Source: Oligoflexales bacterium (GTDB lineage Bacteria; Bdellovibrionota_B; Oligoflexia; Oligoflexales; RGVZ01). Taken from it: DNA of 41,840 bases. The notes under the pieces are model-generated. The model was not told the origin of the DNA. It searched no databases and saw nothing but the letters and a program-made list of their open reading frames with translations. Location of the stretch: the NCBI GenBank assembly GCA_947445775.1, contig CANFEB010000023.1, positions 1-41,840 of the forward strand. The letters run 5' to 3'. Positions 33,387 to 41,685 of the stretch are shown here, in pieces; the stretch's first letter is position 1; the number at the start of each line of letters is the position of its first letter. Position numbers and translations under genes: made by a program.

Positions 33387-34768
33387 CCTGGGGCCCTCGG
33401 GCACGGAATCACATCCCGGATGTTGCCCATACCGCTGACATACTGGACCAGACGCTCAAAGCCCAGCCCAAATCCAGCGTGAGGACACGACCCGTACCGG
33501 CGCAAATCCAGATACCACTGCATGTCCTCCACCGGTAGGCTCATCTCCCTCATCCGGCCTTCCAGCAGGTCCAGCCGGTCTTCACGCTGGCTGCCACCAA
33601 TGATTTCGCCGATTCTGGGAGCCAAAACGTCCATTGCCGCCACGGTCTTGCCGTCGGGGTTTTGTTTCATGTAGAAGGCTTTGATTCCCTTGGGATAATC
33701 CGTGACGATGACCGGCGCCTTGAAGATAACATCGGTCAAATAACGTTCATGTTCCGACTGCAAATCGATTCCCCATTCCACTGGAAACTCGAATTTCACC
33801 GGAGCCTTTTTCAGCTCGGCCACGGCGTCGGTATAGGTCAAATGAGCGAATTTTGATTCGGCCAGGCGGGCCAACTCATCGACCTTGATCGTCTGGTACT
33901 GCTTTTCGAGAAACTCAAGTTCCGGGCGGCAATCTTTGACGGCCCCGGCAAAAAGGTGCTTCAAAAAGTCCTCGGCCAAAGCCATGTCTTCCTTCAGGGT
34001 GGCAAAGGCCATCTCTGGTTCAATCATCCAAAACTCAGATAAATGCCTGGTTGTATTGGAGTTTTCGGCCCTAAAAGTCGGGCCAAACGTATAAACGTCC
34101 CCAAGCCCCATGGCCATAAACTCGCCCTCCAACTGACCGCTGACCGTCAAGTGGGCGTGCTTCTTGAAAAAATCTTGGCTGTAATCAACCGAACCGCTCG
34201 GAGTAGTCTTGATTTTCGTCAGGTCCATGGTGGTCACAGTAAACATTTCGCCGGCGCCCTCACAGTCGCTGGCGGTCACAATCGGCGTGTGAACCCAACG
34301 AAAGCCTCGGGACTGAAAAAAATCATGAACATGCCAAGCCAATGCACTGCGCAATCTGAAAACTGCCCCAAACGTGTTGGTGCGTGGACGCAAATGGGCG
34401 ATGTCCCGCAAAAACTCGATCGAATGGCCCTTTTTCTGGAGCGGATAGGTCTCGGGATCCGCCTCGCCAAAAACCTCAATCGCTGACGTCTGGACTTCCC
34501 AAGCCTGGCCCTTGCCCTGAGACTCCTTGAGGACTCCCTCGATTCGGACCGCGGCGCCGGTTTGACAACGTGGGAGGGCGTCAAAAGCAGGCGTTCCGGC
34601 ATCCACCACACATTGGAGGGTGTCTTGGCAGGAGCCGTCATTGATGACGACAAAGGCAAAATTTTTGGATTCGCGGCGGCTTCTCACCCAACCGCACACG
34701 GAAACTTTTTGACCAGAAGTGCCGCTCGACAGTAACTGGCTGACTTTTTGACGTTTTTCAAAATTCAT
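33371..34768 (-). CDS. asnS: Asparaginyl-tRNA synthetase
   Basis: 465 aa, matching the usual AsnS length, from the ATG at 34768; the frame runs further upstream into the preceding glycosyltransferase gene. The N-terminal OB-fold has VSVCGWVRSRRESKNFAFV. The class II catalytic core has TPIVTASDCEGAGEMFTV, FGPTFRAENSNTTRHLSEFW, MIEPEMAF, VIVTDYPKGIKAFYMKQN, EIIGGSQREDRLDLL, YLDLRRYGSCPHAGFGLG and motif 3 with GFERLVQYVSGMGNIRDV. It charges tRNA-Asn directly, so this organism need not rely wholly on the transamidation route. The usual C-terminal NAxF is replaced by LISY, encoded by a palindrome. It lies 29 bp after a GT4 gene. Confidence 0.96.
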   Translation of the reverse strand: MNFEKRQKVSQLLSSGTSGQKVSVCGWVRSRRESKNFAFVVINDGSCQDTLQCVVDAGTPAFDALPRCQTGAAVRIEGVLKESQGKGQAWEVQTSAIEVFGEADPETYPLQKKGHSIEFLRDIAHLRPRTNTFGAVFRLRSALAWHVHDFFQSRGFRWVHTPIVTASDCEGAGEMFTVTTMDLTKIKTTPSGSVDYSQDFFKKHAHLTVSGQLEGEFMAMGLGDVYTFGPTFRAENSNTTRHLSEFWMIEPEMAFATLKEDMALAEDFLKHLFAGAVKDCRPELEFLEKQYQTIKVDELARLAESKFAHLTYTDAVAELKKAPVKFEFPVEWGIDLQSEHERYLTDVIFKAPVIVTDYPKGIKAFYMKQNPDGKTVAAMDVLAPRIGEIIGGSQREDRLDLLEGRMREMSLPVEDMQWYLDLRRYGSCPHAGFGLGFERLVQYVSGMGNIRDVIPCPRAPGLISY

Positions 34769-34797
34769 AATGAATAAACTCTCTGAACTTGAACGTT

Positions 34798-36096
34798 TTA
34801 TGACCGTGCTCGGATCGCCTTCAGGTGCCTCTCTTCGAGAGCCACTAAATTTCTCCAAGTATTGAACGGAACGAAATGGTGCACGGCGTTCGCCTTGTCA
34901 GATCCGACTTTTTCTTTTGGCCGTGCCTCACTTGCGACCTCATAGTAGACAGCCAAGGTGTTGCGCGCAACCCGGTACCAATTGAAACGCTCGACCTGGA
35001 CTTTGCCCGCCGCAATGAGTTTCTGGCGCAAGGCTTCGTCGGTCAACAGGCTTTTCATGGCGTTGGTCAGTTGCTCGATGCTGTGCGGATCAATCATTAA
35101 AGCCGCGTCGCCAACAACTTCCGGAATGGAAGAACCATCGGATGTGACGACTGGCGTGCCACTAGCCATGGCCTCCAAGGGCGGCAGTCCAAAGCCTTCA
35201 TAAAGGCTCGGGTAGGCCACCAAGGTCGCTTTTGCATAAAAAGCCCGCAGGGTTTCGTCATCGATAAAGCCTTTGAAGACAATATCCTTGGCATAATCCT
35301 TGACTCGCAGTTGCACAGCAGCAAACAGGGGGCTTTCGCCGCCAATCAGCACCAGCTTCGGTTTCAAATGAGGATTATTGCGCCGCAATTGCACATAGGA
35401 TTCGATCAGAATGTTGATGTTTTTACGCGGCTCCAGTGATCCCACATAAAGAATAAATTCTCCGAGCTCCTTGGCCTCAGCGTGAAAGGCCCTGGTCACG
35501 CCTTCACCAGTGCTCTCACCAGCGCCCTGACCCGCGCGTTCGCCTTCAATCCCAGACCGCCGCAGGAAGATGTCATCCACCGCCCAGTAAACGAGGCTTA
35601 CTTTGTCGGCTGTCAGGCCGCAAAAGTGCAGCAGGTCATTCTTTGAATTATTGCTGCAGGTGATCACCCGCGAAGCCCGGCGCGCAAGGCGCGGAATGAT
35701 GAAGTTGTAGACCGTCCGAAAAGTAAAACTGTACCATTGCGGATTCACCACAAAGCACAAGTCGTGAATGTGCACGACGGAAACGCCCCGATAGAATAAT
35801 GGGGCTACGTTGGCAGGCGAATGCAGCAAATCAATCTTGTGGCGGCGCGCCAAGATTGGCAGCCAGAATTGCTCCCAAACGTGATTCAAGAAACTTTCGC
35901 CCTCGCGCAGGTCAGACTCGATCACGCGAACGTTGGGATGGTTCCATTCCGGTCGACCAGCCTGACCGTGCCCAGTAAAAATAAAGTAGTCATTTTCCCG
36001 GTCAATCTCCACCAGAGTGCGAATCAGGTTGAACGCCGCGCGCTGCACACCGGTTCGTTTGGCCACAAGAAATCGGCCGTTAATTCCAATGCGCAT
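34798..36096 (-). CDS. GT4-family glycosyltransferase
   Basis: 432 aa from the ATG at 36096 behind GAGGT. GT-B fold with MRIGINGRFLVAKRTGVQRAAFNLIR at the N-terminus (written here in two parts: MRIGINGRFL, then TGVQRAAFNLIR), HSPANVAPLF, VVHIHDLCFVVNPQWYS, VITCSNNSKNDLL, then the C-terminal LYVGSLEPRKNINILIESY, KLVLIGGESPLF and the donor loop YPSLYEGFGLPPLEAMASG, all typical of GT4 enzymes acting on surface polysaccharide. An Ala/Gly/Glu-rich insert (GERAGQGAGESTGEGV) lies between the halves. It overlaps the preceding GT4 gene by 17 bp and precedes asnS by 29 bp, so all three may be cotranscribed. The two GT4 proteins are related to each other. Confidence 0.88.
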   Translation of the reverse strand: MRIGINGRFLVAKRTGVQRAAFNLIRTLVEIDRENDYFIFTGHGQAGRPEWNHPNVRVIESDLREGESFLNHVWEQFWLPILARRHKIDLLHSPANVAPLFYRGVSVVHIHDLCFVVNPQWYSFTFRTVYNFIIPRLARRASRVITCSNNSKNDLLHFCGLTADKVSLVYWAVDDIFLRRSGIEGERAGQGAGESTGEGVTRAFHAEAKELGEFILYVGSLEPRKNINILIESYVQLRRNNPHLKPKLVLIGGESPLFAAVQLRVKDYAKDIVFKGFIDDETLRAFYAKATLVAYPSLYEGFGLPPLEAMASGTPVVTSDGSSIPEVVGDAALMIDPHSIEQLTNAMKSLLTDEALRQKLIAAGKVQVERFNWYRVARNTLAVYYEVASEARPKEKVGSDKANAVHHFVPFNTWRNLVALEERHLKAIRARS

Positions 36097-37267
36097 CTGC
36101 CATACCTCTAAGGTTTTCAACTCTCTTGAAATCGCCTGATTCCCCTAAGGCGGAGACACTGCCAACTTCCTTGCCCCGGCCGCAGGCCTCGTAGATTGCC
36201 AGGGTTTGACGAGCCATTATTTCCCAAGAAAACTGGCGGGCATGCTCCAAGCCGTGTTCTTTCATGCGCGTGCGGGCCGCAGTATCATCAAATCCGGCGC
36301 GCAGGGCTCGGGCCATGTCCTGATAATCAAATGGATTAGCAAAGATAGCCAAATCCCCGACGACCTCGGGCAAACTGGAAGACCGCGCCACGACCACCGG
36401 CGAACCGCACGCCAGGGCTTCGAGGGGTGGCAAGCCAAAGCCTTCGTAGGTTGATGGATAAACAAAAAGATCCGTCAGGGAATACACCGCCGGCAAATGC
36501 TCCTCATTGATAAACTTCGAAAAGAAAATCAAATGTTTCTTACCGTACTGCTCGGCAATGCTGAGGATTCCCGCATCAAACGGGCAAGCCAGCACCAGGG
36601 GAATCTTCAACCCTGAATAACTGTAAGCCCGCACCAACTGGTGCACGTTCTTGTGGGGTTTGTTGTTGGTCAGACAAAACACGAACCGCTCGGGCAATTC
36701 ATAAATGTCGCGCACATATTGCAGCGCCTCTGGGTCAGTGACCCGGCGATAGTTGGGCGACACACCGTTATAGGTTACCGCGATTTTCTCCGGCGATAAT
36801 TTCAGTGTTCTGATGATTTCGTCGCGACTGAATTGGCTCACGGTCAAAATAGCTTCGGAACGCCTGATGCAACGCTTCACAAAAAAACTGTAATAGGCGC
36901 GATGAAACGGCGTGTAAAACTGAGGTAATACCATGTGATTCAAGTCGTGGATGGTCATGATGGTTTTGCATGGCGAATAAAACGGCGCCACGAACGAGGG
37001 CGAATGAAAAAGATCAGCGCGCAAGCGGCGCAGGAGGCTCGGCAGTTCGACTTGCTCAAAGAGACTGATCCAACGCGTCCGCGCCTGGACCAGTTCCATG
37101 TTGGAAGGCAATTGCATTGCTTCGAGGGGGCTGCCGTCATTGACGAAAATAAAAAAACGGTGATCCCCACCAGCTTGGCGCAGGCAACTGATTAGCTCGT
37201 GAACGTAACGGGCAATCCCGTGCATCGTCCCTGATTTGAGCATTCGCGCATCAATGGCTATCCGCAC
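36080..37267 (-). CDS. GT4-family glycosyltransferase
   Basis: 395 aa from the GTG at 37267, four bases after GGAGG; the start aligns with the VRIAIDARM opening of the family. An ATG 36 bp upstream is less likely. Motifs: GIARYVHELISCL, HSPSFVAPFYSPCKTIMTIHD (in two parts, HSPSFVAPF and MTIHDLNHMVLPQFY), ILTVSQFSRDEI, VTYNGVSPNY, FCLTNNKPHKNVHQLVRAY, and the donor loop YPSTYEGFGLPPLEALACG. It resembles mannosyl/glucosyl transferases of exopolysaccharide or O-antigen clusters and is paralogous to the next gene. Product unknown; together the pair likely adds successive sugars to one glycan. Confidence 0.88.
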   Translation of the reverse strand: MRIAIDARMLKSGTMHGIARYVHELISCLRQAGGDHRFFIFVNDGSPLEAMQLPSNMELVQARTRWISLFEQVELPSLLRRLRADLFHSPSFVAPFYSPCKTIMTIHDLNHMVLPQFYTPFHRAYYSFFVKRCIRRSEAILTVSQFSRDEIIRTLKLSPEKIAVTYNGVSPNYRRVTDPEALQYVRDIYELPERFVFCLTNNKPHKNVHQLVRAYSYSGLKIPLVLACPFDAGILSIAEQYGKKHLIFFSKFINEEHLPAVYSLTDLFVYPSTYEGFGLPPLEALACGSPVVVARSSSLPEVVGDLAIFANPFDYQDMARALRAGFDDTAARTRMKEHGLEHARQFSWEIMARQTLAIYEACGRGKEVGSVSALGESGDFKRVENLRGMADAHWN

Positions 37268-37375
37268 AACCCCTCCGCGATCCAATCTGCTTGGTCTTAG
37301 CATCTTTTCTAATAAAGTGCCTTAGCCCAGAGCTCGATTCATCGCAAAGGGTTTGCGTTTAACAGTGAATTGCGT

Positions 37376-38164
37376 TCAAAACGCCAAACCGAACTCGACC
37401 GCCGGCTCAAGCTGCGTCATATACCTGCGCCGTAATGTAGCCTTTTCATCCAAGGCCAATGCCACGTGGTCGGCATCCAGATTGTCCGCGTCCTTGAACT
37501 TTCCCTCGAAGTGGCGGACGCCTACATGGGCGCCGATTGCCAGCGGAATCGCCTGAGAAACCCAGCGGTAGCCGAAACGGGCATGCCCCGTCGCCCCCGT
37601 TGCCGTGTAGCTGTGAAGGGTTTTACCGGCATCATCAACGACAAGATTGGTGCCCGATTTCTTGCTCGCCCTCAAGGAGAGCTGGCTCGGGTTCGACCTC
37701 CAGGATCCTTCCATCGTGCGAACTCCAGCGCCGAGGGTCCAGAACCATCCCGACATGTTTGCCGGGTTGCCAAAGCGACTCAGCATCAGGGCAACGTGAC
37801 GCCCGCTGGTGATCATCGATTCGCCGGTGATGAGCACTTTTTCCTCTGGATACTCCTCGGCTTGATTCATCAATCCCGACTCGATCCCCAAAGAAACCGA
37901 ACCGAAGTTGAATTCGCCGCGAAAGGCCGTGTCACGACTCATATTCGTCACCGGAATGGTCAAAACAAAGGAGCGTGACCCCGCACCAGACGAACTCCCG
38001 GAACCACTGGAACCGGGTGAACCACCAAATGGCGCGCCTCCACCCGATTTGGGCGGGCCGGCAGCAAATCCAGTCGCGGCAGCCAGATAAATGCCTATCA
38101 AACCCACAAGAGCCGGCGCAATCTTGATGCCGATGCTAATTTTGGTGGAATTAAACGTTTTCAT
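37376..38164 (-). CDS. Outer-membrane beta-barrel protein, unknown function
   Basis: 262 aa with an N-terminal signal peptide (APALVGLIGIYLAAATGFAAG). A Gly/Ser/Pro-rich linker of about 30 residues (GGGAPFGGSPGSSGSGSSS) follows, then alternating polar/hydrophobic strands (FRGEFNFGSVSLGIESGL, GWFWTLGAGVRTMEGSW, GHARFGYRWVSQAIPLAIG, AHVGVRHFEGKF) and a final strand LEPAVEFGLAF ending in Phe, the usual C-terminal signal for outer-membrane barrel insertion. The size fits an eight-strand barrel. I recognise no specific family. It is divergent from hflX and lies 108 bp upstream of the GT4 pair on the same strand. Confidence 0.75.
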   Translation of the reverse strand: MKTFNSTKISIGIKIAPALVGLIGIYLAAATGFAAGPPKSGGGAPFGGSPGSSGSGSSSGAGSRSFVLTIPVTNMSRDTAFRGEFNFGSVSLGIESGLMNQAEEYPEEKVLITGESMITSGRHVALMLSRFGNPANMSGWFWTLGAGVRTMEGSWRSNPSQLSLRASKKSGTNLVVDDAGKTLHSYTATGATGHARFGYRWVSQAIPLAIGAHVGVRHFEGKFKDADNLDADHVALALDEKATLRRRYMTQLEPAVEFGLAF

Positions 38165-38180
38165 GAGGCACCCCCTGAAT

Positions 38181-38213
38181 ATCGATAAAAGATCGATAAA
38201 AGATCGATAAAAG
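38181..38213 (+). repeat. 11-bp tandem repeat, 3 copies
   Basis: ATCGATAAAAG occurs three times without change and begins a fourth time. It lies 17 bp upstream of the start codon of the outer-membrane protein gene, i.e. in its ribosome-binding/leader region, and between it and hflX. Confidence 0.9.
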
Positions 38214-38349
38214 ATCGAAGGCCGAGCGACGAATGTTCGAAAAGGACCTTGGCCTTACCTTGCTCCAATTGTATCAACTTGCTATTCGGAGACCCCCCTC
38301 CGTCAAAACTATGGCGAAGGCGCCTCAAAACCCCTCGGGATGCCCCACG

Positions 38350-39825
38350 ATGACTTTGAACAACGCTGATATCACAGCTAAAAAACGCCCACGGGCCCTG
38401 CTCGTCTCCCTGCAACTACCCGGCGTCAACGACCAGGAGCATGGGGCATCCCTGGCCGAACTTGGCCGTTTGGTTCACACGCTTGGGATGGATGTTGCTG
38501 AAACCCTTAGCCAAAAACGAAAATCCCCGGCCGCCGGTTCGGTCGTGGGCCAAGGCAAATTGAAGCAAATCGCCCGCTGGACTGGCGGGACTGGCATCGT
38601 GACGTCCAACAAACCCGTCGTGCGCACGAGGGCCGGCGTTCACAAGCTAAGGGATGACGACGAGTTAAACGACGAGAATGGCGACGAGTTCAGCGATGAC
38701 CTTGCTGACCGTAATTTCGAAGCCCTAGAAAAACCTGATGGTGAGGATGGCGATATTGATGATTCCGTTATCCCAGAGGATCAACAGGTCCAGTTTGTCG
38801 TTTTTGACAACGAGCTGACCCCGACTCAATTGCGAAATTTGAACGCCGCACTTGGCGTTGATGTGATGGACCGCACGGGCGTCATCGTCGAGATTTTTTA
38901 CCGCCACGCCAAAACACCAGCCTCGCGTGCCCAAGTCGAGATTGCCCGTCTGACTTATCTTGCCCCCCGCATCCGCGTGACCGGGGCGGGCGAACGTCAA
39001 GGCGGGGGCATCGGCGCCAAGGGTGTGGGCGAAACCGCCCACGAACTCGAAAGCCGGCGCATCCGCGACAAGATCGCCGCCCTGCGTCGCGAAATTGAAG
39101 TCATCAACAAGGAACAGGCCCTACGCCGCGCGCGCCGCAGCGAGCACTTGAAGGTTGCCCTGGTTGGCTACACCAATGCCGGCAAGTCCTCCCTTATGCG
39201 GGCTCTGACCAAGAGTGAGGTCTTGGTTGCCGACAAGTTGTTTGCAACATTGGACACCACCGTGCGCATCATGCACCCCGAGACCAAGCCGCGCATCCTG
39301 GTTTCTGACACAGTGGGGTTCATCAAAAAACTGCCCCACGATCTGGTGGCGTCATTTCGTTCGACCCTGGACGAGGCGCTGGACGCATCGCTGCTGATGT
39401 TCGTTGTTGATGCCGCGGACCCGGCATTTCGTTCACAACTTGAAACCACCAAAAAAGTTCTAGGTGAAATCGGCGCTAACCATGCCGACACACTTCTTGT
39501 TTTGAACAAGGTCGACATGCTTACCGAACTCGATATCGCCGCCCTTAAACGTGAGTTCAACGACGCGGTATTTTTGTCGACCAAAGATAAAAAAAGCGTC
39601 GCGGCCTTGCATGAGTTGATCCAGGAGCATTTTGCCCGCGGCATGATGGAGGCCGAAGTTTTTGTGCCCTACGCAAAAAGCGCCGCTGCAGCAGAGATTC
39701 GCGGCTCGATGATCGTCCTTTCGGAAACCCACGATGACGAAGGAACGCGCTTAACGGTGAAATGCTTCAAAGCAGATCTAGACCGACTGGAAAAGCAGCA
39801 CGGAATTAAATGCTCTGACGCTTGA
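38350..39825 (+). CDS. hflX: HflX-type ribosome-associated GTPase with acidic insertion
   Basis: About 491 aa from the ATG at 38350 (GGGA nine bases upstream); ATG 38311 and 38233 are in-frame alternatives with poor ribosome sites. The N-terminal HflX domain has RALLVSLQLP, GQGKLKQIA and, after an extra acidic stretch, VQFVVFDNELTPTQLRNLN. Then TGVIVEIFYRHAKTPASRAQVE, GAGERQGGGIGAKGVGETAHELE, and the G domain: GYTNAGKSSLM (Walker A), FATLDTTV, DTVGFIKKLP, NKVD. HflX splits stalled or stressed ribosomes using GTP. The insertion of about 70 residues is Asp/Glu-rich (RDDDELNDENGDEFSDDL, then GEDGDIDDSVIPED) and falls before the second half of the N-terminal domain; I do not know it from standard HflX. 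Confidence 0.93.
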   Translation: MTLNNADITAKKRPRALLVSLQLPGVNDQEHGASLAELGRLVHTLGMDVAETLSQKRKSPAAGSVVGQGKLKQIARWTGGTGIVTSNKPVVRTRAGVHKLRDDDELNDENGDEFSDDLADRNFEALEKPDGEDGDIDDSVIPEDQQVQFVVFDNELTPTQLRNLNAALGVDVMDRTGVIVEIFYRHAKTPASRAQVEIARLTYLAPRIRVTGAGERQGGGIGAKGVGETAHELESRRIRDKIAALRREIEVINKEQALRRARRSEHLKVALVGYTNAGKSSLMRALTKSEVLVADKLFATLDTTVRIMHPETKPRILVSDTVGFIKKLPHDLVASFRSTLDEALDASLLMFVVDAADPAFRSQLETTKKVLGEIGANHADTLLVLNKVDMLTELDIAALKREFNDAVFLSTKDKKSVAALHELIQEHFARGMMEAEVFVPYAKSAAAAEIRGSMIVLSETHDDEGTRLTVKCFKADLDRLEKQHGIKCSDA

Positions 39826-39915
39826 TGGGCGGCCCACCCAAGAATCTTTGACGATCAGGAAATTATTCTTTAAAACTGAAGGGGCTGGAATGCCATTCAT
39901 TCATGAAAGTTGGCT

Positions 39916-40704
39916 ATGAAAGTCATCGCCCATCGCGGCGCCAATCGCGAAGCCATCGAGAACAGCCGCTCTGCCTATGAAAAGGCCATTGGGAGCGGTG
40001 CCACGCGCATTGAACTGGATGTTCAACTGAGCCGAGATGGCCACGCCGTCATCATGCACGACGACCGCTTGGGGCATACCGTCAAGATTGGCGAGGACAA
40101 GTTGCTGATTTCTTCCCTGAACCGCAGCGACCTTGCCGGAATTCGCCTGAAAAATGGTGAACCCCTACCCTTTCTCGATGAGATTCTGGATGAGTTCGCC
40201 GACCGGATCGAACTCAACATTGAAATCAAGGGGCGCAGCCCGCAACTCGCCGACGTTGTCGCACGCATTTGCAAAAATCACGGCCGCCTCGACGCCTTTG
40301 TCATTTCGTCATTTGAGGCCGAGCCATTAGTCTATTTAAAAGAGCACCATCCCCAAATTGAACGCGCCTGCCTTTGGGGTATGGACAACCTGCTGGGGCC
40401 GAGTTTCAGCCGCTTTGCGCCGCCTGTTTTTATGATGATGGCCGGGGCCAAGATTTTTCACCCCATTGCCGATTGGATCGATGGCCGCCTCATGGACCAG
40501 GCCAAGGCTCGCGGTTGGAAGGTCTACGGTTGGGTGCCCATGGCAGGTGAGGAATCGGGACGCGAGAGCCTGTGGAATTACTTGGCCGCCCTGGAAGTTG
40601 ACGGATTATGTACAAATTACCCGCGCGAAATGGCAGCGTGGTTGACTGGAGTGGAGCATGAACAGCAACGCATCAGAAAACTCAGCCCCGGCATCCGGCA
40701 CTGA
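39916..40704 (+). CDS. Glycerophosphodiester phosphodiesterase
   Basis: 262 aa from the ATG at 39916; a TTG two codons earlier is possible. TIM-barrel motifs are at the start: VIAHRGANREAIENS (catalytic His, Arg, Glu), ATRIELDVQLSRDG (metal-binding Glu, Asp), AVIMHDDRLGHTV (second His), then ELNIEIKGR and DGLCTNYPREM at the end. No signal peptide, so it is probably cytoplasmic. It hydrolyses glycerophosphodiesters from phospholipid turnover to glycerol-3-phosphate and an alcohol. The next gene, a monoacylglycerol-lipase-like enzyme, overlaps its end by 47 bp, which suggests joint lipid degradation. Confidence 0.92.
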   Translation: MKVIAHRGANREAIENSRSAYEKAIGSGATRIELDVQLSRDGHAVIMHDDRLGHTVKIGEDKLLISSLNRSDLAGIRLKNGEPLPFLDEILDEFADRIELNIEIKGRSPQLADVVARICKNHGRLDAFVISSFEAEPLVYLKEHHPQIERACLWGMDNLLGPSFSRFAPPVFMMMAGAKIFHPIADWIDGRLMDQAKARGWKVYGWVPMAGEESGRESLWNYLAALEVDGLCTNYPREMAAWLTGVEHEQQRIRKLSPGIRH

Positions 40705-41662
40705 TTCCAGCCCAGGCTTGAAATCAAGTTCGGGCGGCGGTGCAGGCGGCAGTGCAAGTGGCAGTGCAAGTGTCAATGCCAGAGCCTGGCAGATCACGCG
40801 CCTTTCCCCCAACAAGGGCCCATCCTTGCGCTACGGCGTCTCCCTGCCAACGGGATTCACCACAGAACAAATGGCGCGCTTTGTCGTTTTCATCAACGGA
40901 CGCACGGAATGGATTGAAAAGTATGCGCACCTGCCGGTTGATTTGCAGCTGGAAGACGACATCGGATTTTTGACGTGGGACCATCGTGGCCAGGGAGCCT
41001 CCGGGGGCGAGCGGGCCTTCATTGAGGACTACGAGGAATATACGGATGATGCCCACCGCGTCCTCCATAGAATCGTCAAGCGTAAACCCTACATCGTCAT
41101 CGGTCATTCAATGGGCGGGCTCATTGCCCTTCACGCCATCATGAAGGGTTTGCTCAAGCCCGACGTGCTGGTGTTGTCGTCACCCCTTTTAGGTTTGCCG
41201 GGCAAACCCCTACCCAGTGTCCTAGCCCGTCCGATCGCAAACATTTTGGGGCGGATCCCGTCGGCGTGCCGCTTGTCCAGTGGGGCGGGCGCCTTTTCCA
41301 AAGGGCCTTTTGAGGGCAATGCATTAACGAGCGATTTCGACCGCTATGAATTCCTCAAGGCGACACCCTATCCGTTGGGGGGCGTGAAATTCGGTTGGGT
41401 GCGCGCGACGTTTGAAGCGATCGATTTTGTGAACGATCCGTATAACCTGAAAAAGTTCAATACGCCGACTCTGATCCTTTCCGGCTCAGATGAACGCGTG
41501 GTGGATCCGGGGGCAATCCAGACGTGGATCCAAAATGCGGTTGCCCATACGACTGCCAGGATCGAATTTAACGTGATCCACGGCGCGCGCCATGAACTCT
41601 TTTCCGAGACGCCGACCTACTATCAAAAGGCAATTGATCTAGTCCGCCAGTTTATTGATTGA
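40658..41662 (+). CDS. Alpha/beta hydrolase, monoacylglycerol lipase / lysophospholipase type
   Basis: 334 aa from an ATG with GGAG six bases upstream, inside the end of the phosphodiesterase gene. A Ser/Gly/Ala-rich tail of about 40 residues (SSSGGGAGGSASGSASVNA), partly made by a 12-bp repeat, precedes the hydrolase. Motifs are VVFINGRTEWIEKYAHLP, TWDHRGQGASGG, the nucleophile elbow VIGHSMGG, then LILSGSDERVVDP and IHGARHELFSE, giving a complete Ser-Asp-His triad in the PldB/MGL pattern. It should release fatty acids from lysophospholipids or monoglycerides. Overlap with the glycerophosphodiesterase gene suggests successive steps of phospholipid breakdown, acyl removal followed by head-group release. 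Confidence 0.9.
   Translation: MNSNASENSAPASGTDSSPGLKSSSGGGAGGSASGSASVNARAWQITRLSPNKGPSLRYGVSLPTGFTTEQMARFVVFINGRTEWIEKYAHLPVDLQLEDDIGFLTWDHRGQGASGGERAFIEDYEEYTDDAHRVLHRIVKRKPYIVIGHSMGGLIALHAIMKGLLKPDVLVLSSPLLGLPGKPLPSVLARPIANILGRIPSACRLSSGAGAFSKGPFEGNALTSDFDRYEFLKATPYPLGGVKFGWVRATFEAIDFVNDPYNLKKFNTPTLILSGSDERVVDPGAIQTWIQNAVAHTTARIEFNVIHGARHELFSETPTYYQKAIDLVRQFID
40736..40771 (+). repeat. 12-bp tandem repeat, about 3 copies
   Basis: GGCAGTGCAAGT occurs twice perfectly, preceded by a related GGCGGTGCAGGC. It encodes the Gly/Ser/Ala tail of the lipase-like protein. Confidence 0.75.
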
Positions 41663-41685
41663 AGGAATTTCGTCACAATTCTTCG

